Made by a program: the position numbers and the translations under genes. Positions 33,874 to 43,906 of a DNA stretch of 64,000 bases are shown in pieces (position 1 is the stretch's first letter; the number at the start of each line of letters is the position of its first letter). This stretch comes from Hypericum androsaemum (lineage: Eukaryota; Streptophyta; Magnoliopsida; Malpighiales; Hypericaceae), in the NCBI GenBank assembly GCA_963995505.1, contig OZ023186.1, forward strand, positions 19,909,570 through 19,973,569, read 5' to 3'. The notes under the pieces were generated by a model, which worked only from the letters and a program-made list of their open reading frames with translations, was not told the origin of the DNA and did no database searches.

Positions 33874-33890
33874 TTATAACGGACAACTTT

Positions 33891-34136
33891 ATTGGAAATT
33901 AGAATCCAAGCTTCCCAGTAATGGTGCGGTGTCCAGGGAAGAAGGAAAGAGAAAAGAAGTTGGAGAATTTTGGTTGTATTGACACTCACCAAATAATAAG
34001 TTGGTAAGTTTATTATATACAAAAAGAACATCCTAGAAAACTAGCCAAAAATATGTAACAAACTCTGATCAAAAGGGGATAAAGGAATCATTATAGTGGG
34101 GAGCATGCCCCCCTCGGATCAGGTGCGGATCAGGTG
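33891..34136 (-). repeat. 246-bp promoter repeat upstream of TNL1 (copy 1 of 3)
   Basis: Runs from ATTGGAAATTAG to CGGATCAGGTG and is identical by eye to 53858-54103 upstream of TNL2; an inverted third copy is at 37139-37385. On the minus strand, the direction of TNL transcription, it has a TATATAATA near 34018 and a CT-rich stretch towards the gene, 17 bp before the first ATG. It looks like a solo LTR or small LTR-type element, but I found no target duplication. Confidence 0.75.
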
Positions 34137-34140
34137 TCTT

Positions 34141-34464
34141 TTTTACTCTTAGTGGTTAAATATACACGACATCCAAGAAACAGCGTACCCAACCTCTTAT
34201 CCACGCAACCATTGATCTTACGGTCATTAATTATTTTATATTATGATTGATGTCCGTTCAAGTGGCTTTTAATTTAATTAATTGGCGCCACGATTAATTA
34301 ATATACAGTTAAGTGTATTTTAAATAATATACTTGTTTCGTCATGTCCTATTGAAATGTAGCGGGTCCCATGCCTTTCAATTCGCAGGTTCGTAGCCGGC
34401 TGTTAGAAAATGGATGAATGATGTTTAACATAAATATTTGTTATTACAATGGGAATTCACGGTA
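34141..34464 (-). repeat. TNL 5'-flank block, copy at TNL1
   Basis: Upstream flank of TNL1, marked by CAAGAAACAGCGTACCCAAC, CATTGATCTTACGGTCATTA, TTCAAGTGGCTTTTAATTTA and AATGTAGCGGGTCCCATG. Diverged copies recur at 57570-57760, 59235-59600 and 60980-61380, with shorter traces near 54400 and 56260. It continues after the hAT-like insertion at 35143-35400 (matching 59600-59880). Confidence 0.8.
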
Positions 34465-35142
34465 CACCTGGCCATTATTAGAATCTGATTCGTGATTCGA
34501 TTTGATTCGTTCTCAAATTGATTCGATTCGGTCACAATTCGATTTGTTCAAAATTTAATTCGAATTCGTCAATAGACAAATTGAATACGATTTAAGATTT
34601 CTACAATTCGTCAAACCGATAAATTGAATTCGATTTGAGTATCGAATTTGATTCAAGTCCAATTCGTGTAAATTTGATTAAAATTCGTCCATATTATGTA
34701 ATTTTTTAAAGAAAGTATCAAGAAGTATTTATATTACTATCTAATTATGTCATCAAGTAGAACAAAAGATACGTAGGCAACTTAATTTGATACATTAAAT
34801 GTAAGCCCAATCTTTAATTGATTTCTTTTTTTCAAAAAATGTTCAATATTAAACCTAAATTTTGAATTACATCAAAAAAAATGCGAAACTTTTGAATTTT
34901 TTTCAAAAAATATTACGAAAATTTTGAAAGTTTTCAAAAAATTTGGTAGTTTTTTAAACCTTTTTATTCAATATTAGAATTAACGAAATAATTTGAATTC
35001 AATTCAAATTCGATTCAAATTTGAAGAATCGTAATTAGTATTCGATTTGACTTTGGACGAATTGAATACGGTTTAAGGTTTTGATAAATTCGAATTCAAA
35101 CCAGTTCCATTCGAATTTAACCCAATTCGAACTGTGGTCAGG
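34465..35142. mobile_element. Non-autonomous hAT-like element with GATTCGAATT-rich centre
   Basis: Interrupts the TNL flank block: the paralogous segment at 59575-59610 reads through without it. Ends are CACCTGGCCA and TGTGGTCAGG (offset inverted similarity CCTGGCCA/CCTGACCA). Flanking octamers TCACGGTA and TCAGGGTT are imperfect duplicates. The centre is made of degenerate ATTCGAATTTGATTC-type words. There is no coding capacity. Confidence 0.55.
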
Positions 35143-35479
35143 TCAGGGTTCACATTGGGATAATAACAAAATTGGCATGGCTAATCATAAAAGGGCACTA
35201 ATTGCTAGTATAGTGAATTTGTGGGCATGACTAATGTTTAACTCACCTTACTTACAATTAGCGTCACCGTAATCTCAAAGAAATGTCACATTTGAATCAA
35301 AGAACCATATTCAACTAAACCTAACTTTTCGGTTCTGCTAAAATTTACGTGGTTGGGTCCGGATCTCAATTTTTAATTTTAATTTTTTTCAATTCTCGTT
35401 CTCCTATTTAAAACTTAAAAATAATATCATTTTTAATAACTTAAAAAGGTTAAATTAATTTGTATTACTTGAATTTTGA

Positions 35480-35700
35480 TATTTTTTAAATATATACATG
35501 TCATGTAAAAAACCAGTTTACTGGTTTATTTTTTGATATCAATTACTGGTAGGGTCCCTGCCATTTGAAAAAATATTTTGTCGTCCCTACTCTTTGATTT
35601 AATATTGATCTCGGGTCTCTGGCTTACGTGATCAATCATTTTTTAATTTTTTTGTCATAAAAATTACACATATACCCTTTAAAAAAAACTTACCCTCTTG
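35480..35700 (+). repeat. MULE-like inverted arm (left), partner 38640-38790
   Basis: TAGGGTCCCTGCC, TTTGAAAAAATATTTTG, TGATTTAATATTGATCTCGG and ACGTGATCAATC match the reverse complement of 38640-38760. A related arm is at 54490-54660. The pair brackets about 3 kb that now holds tandem repeats, a repeat copy and a hAT element. Confidence 0.5.
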
Positions 35701-36035
35701 ACACTATAAGAACACTTCAATCTCTGTTAAAATTCAAAGCTGATTGCAGTGATGAAGAACATTTGAACTCAAGTTCAGGGCTCAAGAGAGCAAGCAACAA
35801 AAGGGCCCATTACTTATAAAGCCCAGACAACCCAAGAAAAGCCAGCTGGTTCGCACGAAGCACAATGATAATGCGCTGGCCACTAAGAGAGGCCCAGATT
35901 CCGTGCGAGGTCATTTTTCCCGTACCAAATGGGACGAGGGCAAAAAGGTCCTTTAAAGGACACGAGTGGCAATGGTGAGAGGGAGGGAAGGGACGGAATT
36001 GTGCGCACGTGGTCATAGCCCATTTGTTTTTTAAA
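35701..36035. other. Intergenic
   Basis: Moderately GC-rich patch at 35790-36020 without a domain-bearing frame; nothing recognised. Confidence 0.35.
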
Positions 36036-36139
36036 TCTTATCTTTATTCGTACATTATACTGAAAGAAAACAAACTGATATATTATTTAACTAATTATTT
36101 AATTTTTTATTACAAGTATTAATTAATATTATCGTAAGT

Positions 36140-36378
36140 GGGCATGCCATTTTACATAACAGGGCGTGCCATTTTACGTAACTAGGCATACCATTTAATC
36201 GTAATCGGACCTGCCATTTGATTAATTATTTAACTTATTATAAGTTTTATTAAATATTAACGTAGCATGCCATTTGACATAACGTGACATGCCATTTGAC
36301 ATAACGTGACATGCCATTTGACATAACCTGTGTATGCCATTTAGTATGACCTGGGCATACTATTGAACATAACCTGGG
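36140..36378 (+). repeat. ~22-bp degenerate tandem repeat, CATGCCATTTGACATAAC type
   Basis: At least nine units around CATGCCATTTGACATAACGT, the clearest being three in a row at 36266-36330. Related units occur at 57120-57330 and 62170-62470, and a variant (CTGGCATGCGCAGTTATGT) at 60610-60780. Confidence 0.85.
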
Positions 36379-36389
36379 CTTGGAACTCG

Positions 36390-36890
36390 GACGACTACTA
36401 ACTTCAAACGTATTTTCTACATCTTTCTACTATGAATTTGGAGAATCATAAACTACAAAGTTGACGTCTCAGCTTTGCACAACAACTTGAATCAAATCAA
36501 TCGGACACCAGAGTAAAAATTTGTGGCTCCTAACTGAAATCAATCGGCCATAACTCGATCGGCTTTTGACTTCAAACAAAATTTCAATATTCTTTCACTC
36601 CAAATTTGGAAAAGTTATAAACTAAAAAGTTGTAGATATATGTCTCAGCTTCAAAAAGCAACTTGAATCAACTCAATCGGACTCTGGAGCAAAATTTTGT
36701 GGCTCCCAACCTAAATTAGTCTATCGTAACTTTTAACTTCAAACAAATATTTGACATCATTACACTCCAAATTTGAAAAAGTTATAAACTACAAAGTTGT
36801 AGATATATATCTCAGATTTGTACAACAATTTGAATCATCTCAATTGGACTCCGGAGTAAAAAGTTATGGCTCCGCAACCTGCCGACCGCT
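36390..36890 (+). repeat. Three tandem ~168-bp monomers
   Basis: Each unit has ACTTCAAAC, CACTCCAAATTTGGAAAAGT, ATAAACTA.AAAGTTG, GTCTCAG, AACTTGAATC..CTCAAT and GGAGTAAAA..T.TGGCTCC. It is the same family as 18700-19025. Confidence 0.85.
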
Positions 36891-37138
36891 TAAAAAAATA
36901 AAATGGGGCTACATTGAAAAAAATAAGAGAACAAAAAAAACACAACCGAGTAATAAAAGCAAAGGAAAAAAAAATAGAGACCATTAATTGCTACTAAAAA
37001 GTACGTGAGGCAGTCATTCATTGATTGCACCAAAATAAAAATACTATGTACAAAATTGCCTCCGAATAATTATGGCCATCATTTTTACGCAATCCAAAGT
37101 GCACTAAGAGACAAAAAAAACAAGGGAATAATTATTCC

Positions 37139-37385
37139 CACCTGATCAGCACCTGATCCGAGGGGGGCTATGCTCCCCACTATAATGATTCCTTTATTCC
37201 CTTTTGATCAGAGTTTGTTACATATTTTTGGCTAGTTTTCTAGGATATTCTTTTTGTATATAAACTCTCCTTGTAGCCAATTATTTGGTAAGTGTCAATA
37301 CAACCAAAATTCTCCTTCTTTTCTCTTTCTTCTTTCCTTCTTCCCTGGACACCATTACTGGGAAGCTTGGATTCTAATTTCCAAT
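37139..37385 (+). repeat. 246-bp promoter repeat, inverted copy (3 of 3)
   Basis: Reverse complement of the repeats upstream of TNL1 and TNL2, but with many substitutions. It contains TATATAAAC near 37257. No TNL exon lies downstream; a 119-codon frame starting inside it at 37254 has no recognised domain. Confidence 0.8.
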
Positions 37386-37929
37386 AATCTCAACCCAGAA
37401 CTACCAAAAATAAAAACCAATCAATCGCCTTCAATTAAGATTAGAAAAGCGAACGAACATCCAATTTCAGGGACGAAATTAATAAAATCGAAGTGGAAAC
37501 TCGAAGTCTCCTTGAGCATCTGGATAGAGATTTCAAGGATGACTCTTCCCTCATTCGAGAATTACACTTTATCCTTGCTTCTCAGATTGGGTTTCCTCGA
37601 GATTGATTGTTGAAGATTGGAATTAGGGTTCATCCCTGTTGAATCTCGCGATTCGTTAATTTAAGAGCGTTGAATAAGCCCCAGCTGAGTACAGACCTAC
37701 TTAGGTGCTGGCCTTTGGTCGTGGATCCGGAAGCTATTCGTGTTGTTTTTAGTGTTACAAGTTTTTGACCAAATAAATAGGGTTTTAATCTACAATGAAT
37801 CGTGACTTCCCCAGGAATAGTTTAGGTTTTTGTTAGTTTGTGCTTGTTTGTTTGTGTAATTGTTGGGTTTTTGTTAGTTTTATTAGGTTGGTCTTCTTGG
37901 ATTTTGGTTTTTTTTTTTTTGGTAAAAGT
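37386..37929. other. Intergenic, nothing recognised
   Basis: Plausible transcribed-type sequence with GT-rich stretches but no domain. It ends in a poly-T tract before the hAT element. Confidence 0.3.
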
Positions 37930-38626
37930 TAGGGATGGCAGAAATACTCATACCCTAAGGGTTGGACCCTACCCTTATGTTATGGGTCTAGGGTATGTTG
38001 ACTTTGACTGGGTCTAAGGTAGGGTATGGGTATGGGTCCATGTTTAGACGTAGGGTCTAGGGTAGGGTATGAATCCATAGCTAAACCCTGTAGGTCGGAC
38101 CCTACCCTTACATTTTTACCCTATTTTAGACTCTACCCTAATTAGACCCTTGTTAGACCGTATTGATAATATATATAATATACTTTACGGTTAACTTTAA
38201 CATATTTATTATGTTATTCCGCAACTAGCTTAGAAGATGTCGTGAATGATGGATCACTAGAAGCTGACATGCTATATATTTCTTTTGTTGAATTGTTTAT
38301 GTACTTCAAACTCTAAAAAAAAACTTGGACTATTGAAATTAAATTGCAAAATTTGATGTTTCATCAATTTTCTATTGAATGTTGATGTGTAATGTAGTAG
38401 ATGTCTTAAATTTATTTAAATTTTATATAAAAATTAAGTTTTGATTAAAAATTATCAAAATGCAGAACGTTAAAGGGTCGGACCCTGCAGACCCTGGGTC
38501 TCCAGGAGGGTAGGGTATGAATATAACAATAAAAAATTTGTAGGGTCGAGGGTAGGGTATGGGTCCATAAAAAAAAACTAGGGTATGGATAGGATCCTAT
38601 CAATACCCTACCCATTGTCATCCCTA
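37930..38626. mobile_element. Complete non-autonomous hAT-like element
   Basis: 697 bp bounded by TAGGGATGGCA and its near-inverse TTGTCATCCCTA, with a perfect 8-bp target duplication GTAAAAGT at 37922-37929 and 38627-38634. An 8-bp duplication and TAGGGATG-type ends are typical of hAT. The interior is full of GGGTAGGGTATG/ACCCTACCC words and has no transposase. Partial copies are at 17605-17982 and 52430-52656. Confidence 0.9.
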
Positions 38627-38639
38627 GTAAAAGTGTATA

Positions 38640-38790
38640 TCGATCATTTCAATGAAAAAATATCGATGATGTCAGTTAAAGACCCGAGACCAACGTTGAA
38701 GACAAAATAGTAAAGATGGCAAAATATTTTTCAAATTGAAGGGACGGGACCCTAAAGTAATTATACTATATACCATATACCAAAGACTTT
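38640..38790 (-). repeat. MULE-like inverted arm (right), partner 35480-35700
   Basis: Reverse complement resembles 35520-35660, including GGGTCCCGTCCCTTC, TTTGAAAAATATTTTGCC and GGTCTCGGGTCTTTAACTGA. Confidence 0.5.
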
Positions 38791-38957
38791 AGTGTAATTT
38801 GTCAAAAAAATCGGTGAATTTCTTTTAGTTATGAACCAAACTAAAACAAAAAAGGTTCATCACTAAAATCCTAAACCCTAAATTCTTGAATCCACAAACC
38901 TCTTCTCTCTCCCTCCTTCCTCCTTGCCCACAACTCAAACCCACAAGAAGCACCAAG

Positions 38958-41057
38958 ATGAACATGACACGTGTCGTCGGAAGAGGAGGAGGAGAGGAAG
39001 AATACCCTCTGGCCCACCTCTACCCGGAGTCCGTGAGGAGTCTCCCCGATGTCCCAAAGGGCCAGCTCCCGCCCCACCTCAACCTCCAGAAGACACGTCT
39101 CGTCTGCCGTCCACCATGCACGTAATTCTAACCTCCCGCCTTCTCTAAAGTTCCCGCCTTTTTTTCGCCCCTCTGCTTGCTTGTTGCCTGTACTGGGCTT
39201 GTGTCAATTTAGAGCTTCTCATTGCTTGCACGTTAGTTGCTAGTATTATTTGTTAGTATGATATGCAGGTTTGAACCCTCGAGCTCCTCGTTGATATAGA
39301 GGGGATTCGTGAACTCGAATGCAAGCTTTTGGATATGGGGTCATGAATTCCATTGTTTGTTTTCTTTGGTTGGTGTGGTCAGTATGGAGCTTTGCTTGTT
39401 GGCGATCCACATAATTTAGCTGCAGCTTCTCCAAAAGTCCGGCCTTTTTCGCTCTCTGCTTGATGATTGTATTGGGGTTGTTTGAATTTAAAGCTCTTGT
39501 TTCTTCATTGTTTTCTTTTTCTCCTGTTTGCTAACTTTACATAGTCGTTAGTTTGTTACTATGTTGGGCGGGTTTGATTCTCCGACCTACTCGTTAATAT
39601 GGAGGGGATTCACAAATTCGAATGCAAGCTTCTTGTTTTTTATTCTGTTTCAAATTCCATGGTTTCTTTCTTTTGTTCTGATGGTAGTTCATATGTTGCT
39701 TTTCCTGTAGTCTATGTTTCGCTTGTGGTCTGAGAGAGATGAAATGGTGCTTAGGCTATGGCTTTGTTAATCGGGAGCGTGGTGTGTGCATTTCTTGTGT
39801 GGTTTGACATGATAAGACAACAGGGAAGTAGGAGAATAGACTGTTGTGTTTCCTACTGCCCTGAAATTGTCCAGCTAACTGCGGGGCATGTGAGTTAGTT
39901 GGTTTTTTCCTGCTTATGTGCTAAACCCGTTGCCAATCAAGTCTCGTTGTTCTGCAGACTAATAATATAACCTACTCCGGTGCTTATGCATCAATGGAGG
40001 TCGACAATAGTGTAACTTTGAAAGATTTTCGAGATATACTTAAAGTCGAAGTGATCCGCCTCTCAAAGGAAGATATGGAGTTTGACAAGATTGGGATTGA
40101 TGCATCAATTGCTAATCTTTTCGACGGATTCTCATATTTGAGGTTTGTAAGCTTTACTTGTTCCCAGGACTTAATTGTCCTGTTATACTGTTATACTCCC
40201 GGAGTTCTGTTCTTGTACTATCCAAACTGGGTTATGCATGTTGTCCTGCCTTAACTTAACCCCTAAGGGTTTTCATCAGTTTTTGCTAGAAAAGTGCATT
40301 TTGCCATCACAAGGTTTCTGGTTTTCTATAGCACATATGCTAAATTTTGCTGTATTGTTTTGACTGTCTTCAACCAGATCATGTGTTGGTTGTTTCATTT
40401 TTTGTTTAGGTTCCTACGATGAGTGTCTTCAACCGGATCATGTGTTGTTTGTTTCATTTTTTGTTTAGGTTCCTATGATGGTTATTGAGAAAGTACTCAT
40501 TGCAAACAATACATCGGTTATTCAAGATGAAGTGATTTCTCATAGGTTGGGTCTCATTCCAATTAAAGCCGATCCAAGACAGTTTGAGTATCTTTCAGGC
40601 ATGATCTTTTTAGTCCCTCATGCTTAAGTACCTTGGAAGAAGATACTGTTCTTCAAAGCATATGCTGTTTAATTTGCTCATTGCTTATCTTTGTAATCCT
40701 TTTGGCCATAGCAAATGATACGCCCAATGAAAAAAAACACTATCATCTTCAAACTCGTCGTACAGGCATGGTCTCCAGTCCTCTATAAGTGTCTTCTATG
40801 TCACAGAACACACACCCCTCGTTCTAATAAGCTAGTTCATTGATGTTGATGCTGCATTTTCTGTTCTAGTCTATTCTTCGAAATTGAAGTGGCTACTGAA
40901 TGGTAGCGAGTTTCTAAAGGAATCCGAAAAACCTGATTCCAAGCCTAGTACCCATACTAAATTTAACTGCAGTCAAGACTCCGTGATAGAATTTTCAAGC
41001 AATCCAATTTGCCATATAGATGACAAGATAATACTTGCTAAATTGGGAGCTGGTCAA
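38958..41057 (+). pseudogene. RPAC1: RPAC1 (RNA polymerase I/III AC40 subunit), 5' half, broken
   Basis: Exons recognised by translation: exon 1 38958-39121 (HLYPESVRSLPDVPKGQLPP); exon 2 39958-40142 (TYSGAYASMEVDNSVTLKDF ... KIGIDASIAN, then a 1-bp loss shifts out of the AFRRIL block); exon 3 40469-40598 ([20 protein letters not shown], then [17 protein letters not shown]); exon 4 40712-40774 (ANDTPNEKK, one extra A); exon 5 40870-41057 (LKWLLNGSEFLKESEKPDSK, SSNPICHIDDKIILAKLGAG). RPAC1 forms the assembly platform with AC19 in RNA polymerases I and III. The later half (HAVKGIGKTHAKW onwards) is absent. Exon 1 lacks a few bases before its donor and exon 3 ends in GC instead of GT. A 59-bp tandem duplication at 40365-40482 repeats the exon 3 acceptor. 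Confidence 0.85.
40365..40482 (+). repeat. 59-bp tandem duplication covering a splice acceptor
   Basis: TGTCTTCAACC.GATCATGTG through TTTGTTTAGGTTCCTA.GATG occurs twice, at 40365 and 40424. It duplicates the polypyrimidine tract, AG and first bases of RPAC1 exon 3. Confidence 0.85.
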
Positions 41058-41117
41058 GTGAGACTTTATTGATTCTTGTTTGGTTTCTTTTCGGTCAAAT
41101 TAGCCTTTCTTTATGCT

Positions 41118-41354
41118 TCATATTATAATGACCATCAGGCTATCCACTTGACCAATAGCTTGCAAAGATGAGTGAGTTAAAACTTCAAAAAGCTTAGAAG
41201 ACATAAAGAGCTCTGCACATCTGCAGAAGGTACATTTGGCTTTATCTTTGAGCTTTTCTCTCAGCTTCATGAATCTCATTCTTGATATAATGACCATCAG
41301 GCCATCCACTTGACCAATAGCTTCCACTTTATGTGTCTTCAATGCTTGCACCAT
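41118..41354 (-). other. Unknown fragment with internal duplication
   Basis: A 78-codon minus frame whose ends repeat the same words (EAIGQVDGLMVII and QAIGQVDSLMVII), so TAATGACCATCAGGC.ATCC is duplicated about 163 bp apart. It lies where RPAC1 exon 6 would be expected but in the opposite sense. Family not recognised. Confidence 0.3.
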
Positions 41355-41418
41355 TCTCTTTGTATGTTACCATATAACTCTTCCCTAAAGCTATTATATC
41401 CTTTGCCTAATTGATACT

Positions 41419-42492
41419 TGCTGCAATCGACTTGGTTGATGCGAATTCAAAGTCGGGGGCTACATTGTTTATTCGACTTGCTCAATCACGGTTCCAAAGG
41501 TTAGTGGCTTGGGAATTCTCATTTTTTTAAGCCTCAGCATGCATGTTTATCCGTGAGCACTTGTTCCCTTGCAGAATGAAGCTGTCATAGACTATGCTCT
41601 CAAGAAAAGAGATGTTAAAGTTGTCCCGTGTGGACTTGATTTTGGAAAACCAGGGTAAACAGTTGATTCTTTTCACAAGTTTTTTTTCCAAGTTATTACG
41701 AGAGATGATACAGCGAGACCAATATCTATTCGAAGAAGGAATGATCCATCATTTCTGTATTACCAGATTTATCTGATCTAGGGAACATCGTTTTCATCTA
41801 TCCTCATGTCCATAACTTGGACGGTTTTTTTCGTTGCAAAGGTACATTTCAATCTTTGTGCTTGTTCATGCATTAGCAGATTTTATTCTAGCCAAGTAAC
41901 TACTACTATTCAATTTCCTTTTGACCGGTGTCCTCCATTATGCCATTGTGCAGCTTAAGAAAATGAGCAACTCAAAATCAACTGCGGAAACTACTGAGCC
42001 CATAGAATCAGTCGAACAGGTTCCCACACCGACTAAGAGCAAGAGCGAGAATATATCTGCAGACCGAGGGATGGAAAATGGTAGTACCAAAAATAGAAAG
42101 GACAAGGAACAGAGTACAAGAATCGGGAATCTTCCATCTGATGTCAATAAGGGGGAGAAAAGAAACTTGGGTTCTGTGACGGCTAGCAGAAGGAGTAAGA
42201 GAAGGAAATTTCCAGCAAGGGAGGAAATCTCTAAAGCAAGGTTGGTACCCTTTAGATAGATCTGTTTGTAACTATATCCTCGTATATCGTATTATTAATA
42301 GTCTATACCCCCTGGTATGATTTCTCAAATTGGTTAGTAATAGACTACTGGGGATGTCTGGTTGGGTCGCTGAACCATTTGTCTGGTGATCCGGCTGAAC
42401 GGAAACTAATTTGTTGAGATTTGTTGCAGAGAGGAGAAGAGTGCTTTAAGAGAAGCAAAAAAGGCAGGAAAGAAGAGCACAACTGGGAAATG
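41419..42492 (+). pseudogene. NOP2: NOP2-type 25S rRNA cytosine-C5 methyltransferase, 3' end only
   Basis: Exons: about 41419-41499 (AAIDLVDANSKSG, one G missing, then YIVYSTCSITVP with the catalytic TCS motif); 41575-41654 ([27 protein letters not shown]); a decayed exon near 41768-41842 (REHRFH ... YPHVHNLDGFF, frame broken); 41954-42240 (LKKMSNSKSTAETTEPIESV, basic tail RRSKRRKFPAREEISKAR); 42430-42492 (EEKSALREAKKAGKKSTTGK, stop TGA). NOP2 methylates large-subunit rRNA in the nucleolus. Only the C-terminal part is present and it is frameshifted. It follows the RPAC1 half-gene in the same orientation, so the two truncated genes now abut. Confidence 0.8.
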
Positions 42493-42849
42493 ACGACATC
42501 TAACTTGCAACCCTCGATGAAGACAACTGCTACAAGATGTTACTTGAAGTTCGGAAAGTTTTGTAGCGTGTAGTTACCATTTGTCGAGATGTACATGTCA
42601 CGAATCCAATTCGTTTGTTCAATTGTCAATCATAGTTGTACCAATAGAAGAAAATGAAGATTAATTGTAAGTGCCATTTCCATGGTTAACCTTTCAGAAT
42701 CCTCAAGATGTTGCTACATTTAAATTGGTCAACATCTACTTGTTGGAAATTCCGGCCTTGCGGTTTCATAGCGGTTGGTAGATTGCAATAAAATGACAAC
42801 GCCGGCGGCACCAGTCGAGCAAATCTGGAGAATCATAAAGAGTGTGACC
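42493..42849. other. 3' flank of NOP2 fragment
   Basis: Typical AT-rich 3' UTR-like sequence to about 42700, then the start of a decayed copia segment; no gene. Confidence 0.4.
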
Positions 42850-43480
42850 CTGCCCTCTACAGACTGATTGTGGGCAGTCTTCAATACTTGGGTATTACAC
42901 GCCCTGAAATCGCTTTTGTGGTTGGCCGAGTAGCCCAGGCGATGCATGCCCAACACCGGCAAGTTGGGCTCGAGTCGAGCGCATATTGCTACTTAAAAGG
43001 CATACTAGACTTTGGTCTTCAGCTGCGTTGGTTGGCAATTCATACACTATCCGGCTATAGTGATGCGGATTGGGCAAATGACTCTCTTTGATCGACGATC
43101 AACAATTGAATATGCGGTCTTACTTGGGCCAAATTTGATTTCTTGGGGTTTCCAGAAAGCAAAAATCGGTGTCTCCATTCTCTGCGAAGGCAGAATACTG
43201 AGCAGTTGCAATGGTTGCTTCCGAACTGATATGGCTGCAATCCTTATTACGGAAAAATCCGACTCCCTTGTCACTCTCCTCCTGGTATTTGGTATGACAA
43301 CCTTGGTGCGACACACCTCTAAGCTAATCTGGTGTTTCATAGTCGCTCCAAACACATGGAGATCGACTTCCATTTGGTCGCTGACGTGCTTGCAAAGCCA
43401 CTTCATCGTACACAGTTCCAGGAGCTCAGGCGCAAGCTAATGGTTGTTCCCCCTGACAGCTTGAGGGGGCGTAATGGCAA
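42850..43480 (+). pseudogene. Copia RT/RNase H relic
   Basis: YRLIVGSLQYLGITRPEIAF opens it, followed by HTLSGYSDADWAND, then frame-broken matches to the copia RNase H (DRRSTIEYAV, GPNLISW) and an end resembling [27 protein letters not shown] at 43462-43473 looks like the polypurine tract. Several frameshifts and stops. It is a different lineage from the intact copia at 22127-27129. Confidence 0.75.
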
Positions 43481-43645
43481 GTATCTACTGTTACTATAAT
43501 ATCTGGCTGTTGCAGTTACTCTCCCTGATCATCGCCTTCCTAAAATGATATCGCAATCATCTTCCCGGATCTCAGCCTTCCAGAATTGGTTGGCATTGGC
43601 TTGCCTGTCAATATTCAATGTGATCTGTAGGAAACCTGTATAAAT

Positions 43646-43903
43646 GTGAATATCAATGAATGTGTGTGCAGAATTAATACCTTTACACCCTCCACTATTA
43701 ACAGAATGAACTCTCAGCTTGAACTCGATCAAGATCTCGTACCTAACATGTTTCTCCAAATCGAAGCGGTTAATGAAATTCATAGCAGTACATTCGGATT
43801 TTCTTTCCTTCACAAACGGGTTCTTCCTCGACTATTAAAGGTAAGGATGTTATGTGAAAACTGGTTCTTACCAGAAAGGTATTTCATGCTGAGCTTTGTT
43901 TGA
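43646..43903 (+). repeat. Duplicated block shared with 29620-29720
   Basis: CCTAACATGTTTCTCCAAAT and AATGAAATTCATAG.AGTACA occur in both duplication copies. The nearby GTATAAATGTGAATATCAAT could be the end of a copia LTR. The 85-codon frame is not recognised. Confidence 0.5.
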
Positions 43904-43906
43904 GGG

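Noticed and set aside
33891..34136. Calling the 246-bp repeat a solo LTR outright
   Set aside because: It has TATA and LTR-like layout, but no clear TG/CA ends or target duplication in any of three copies; kept as an unassigned repeat.
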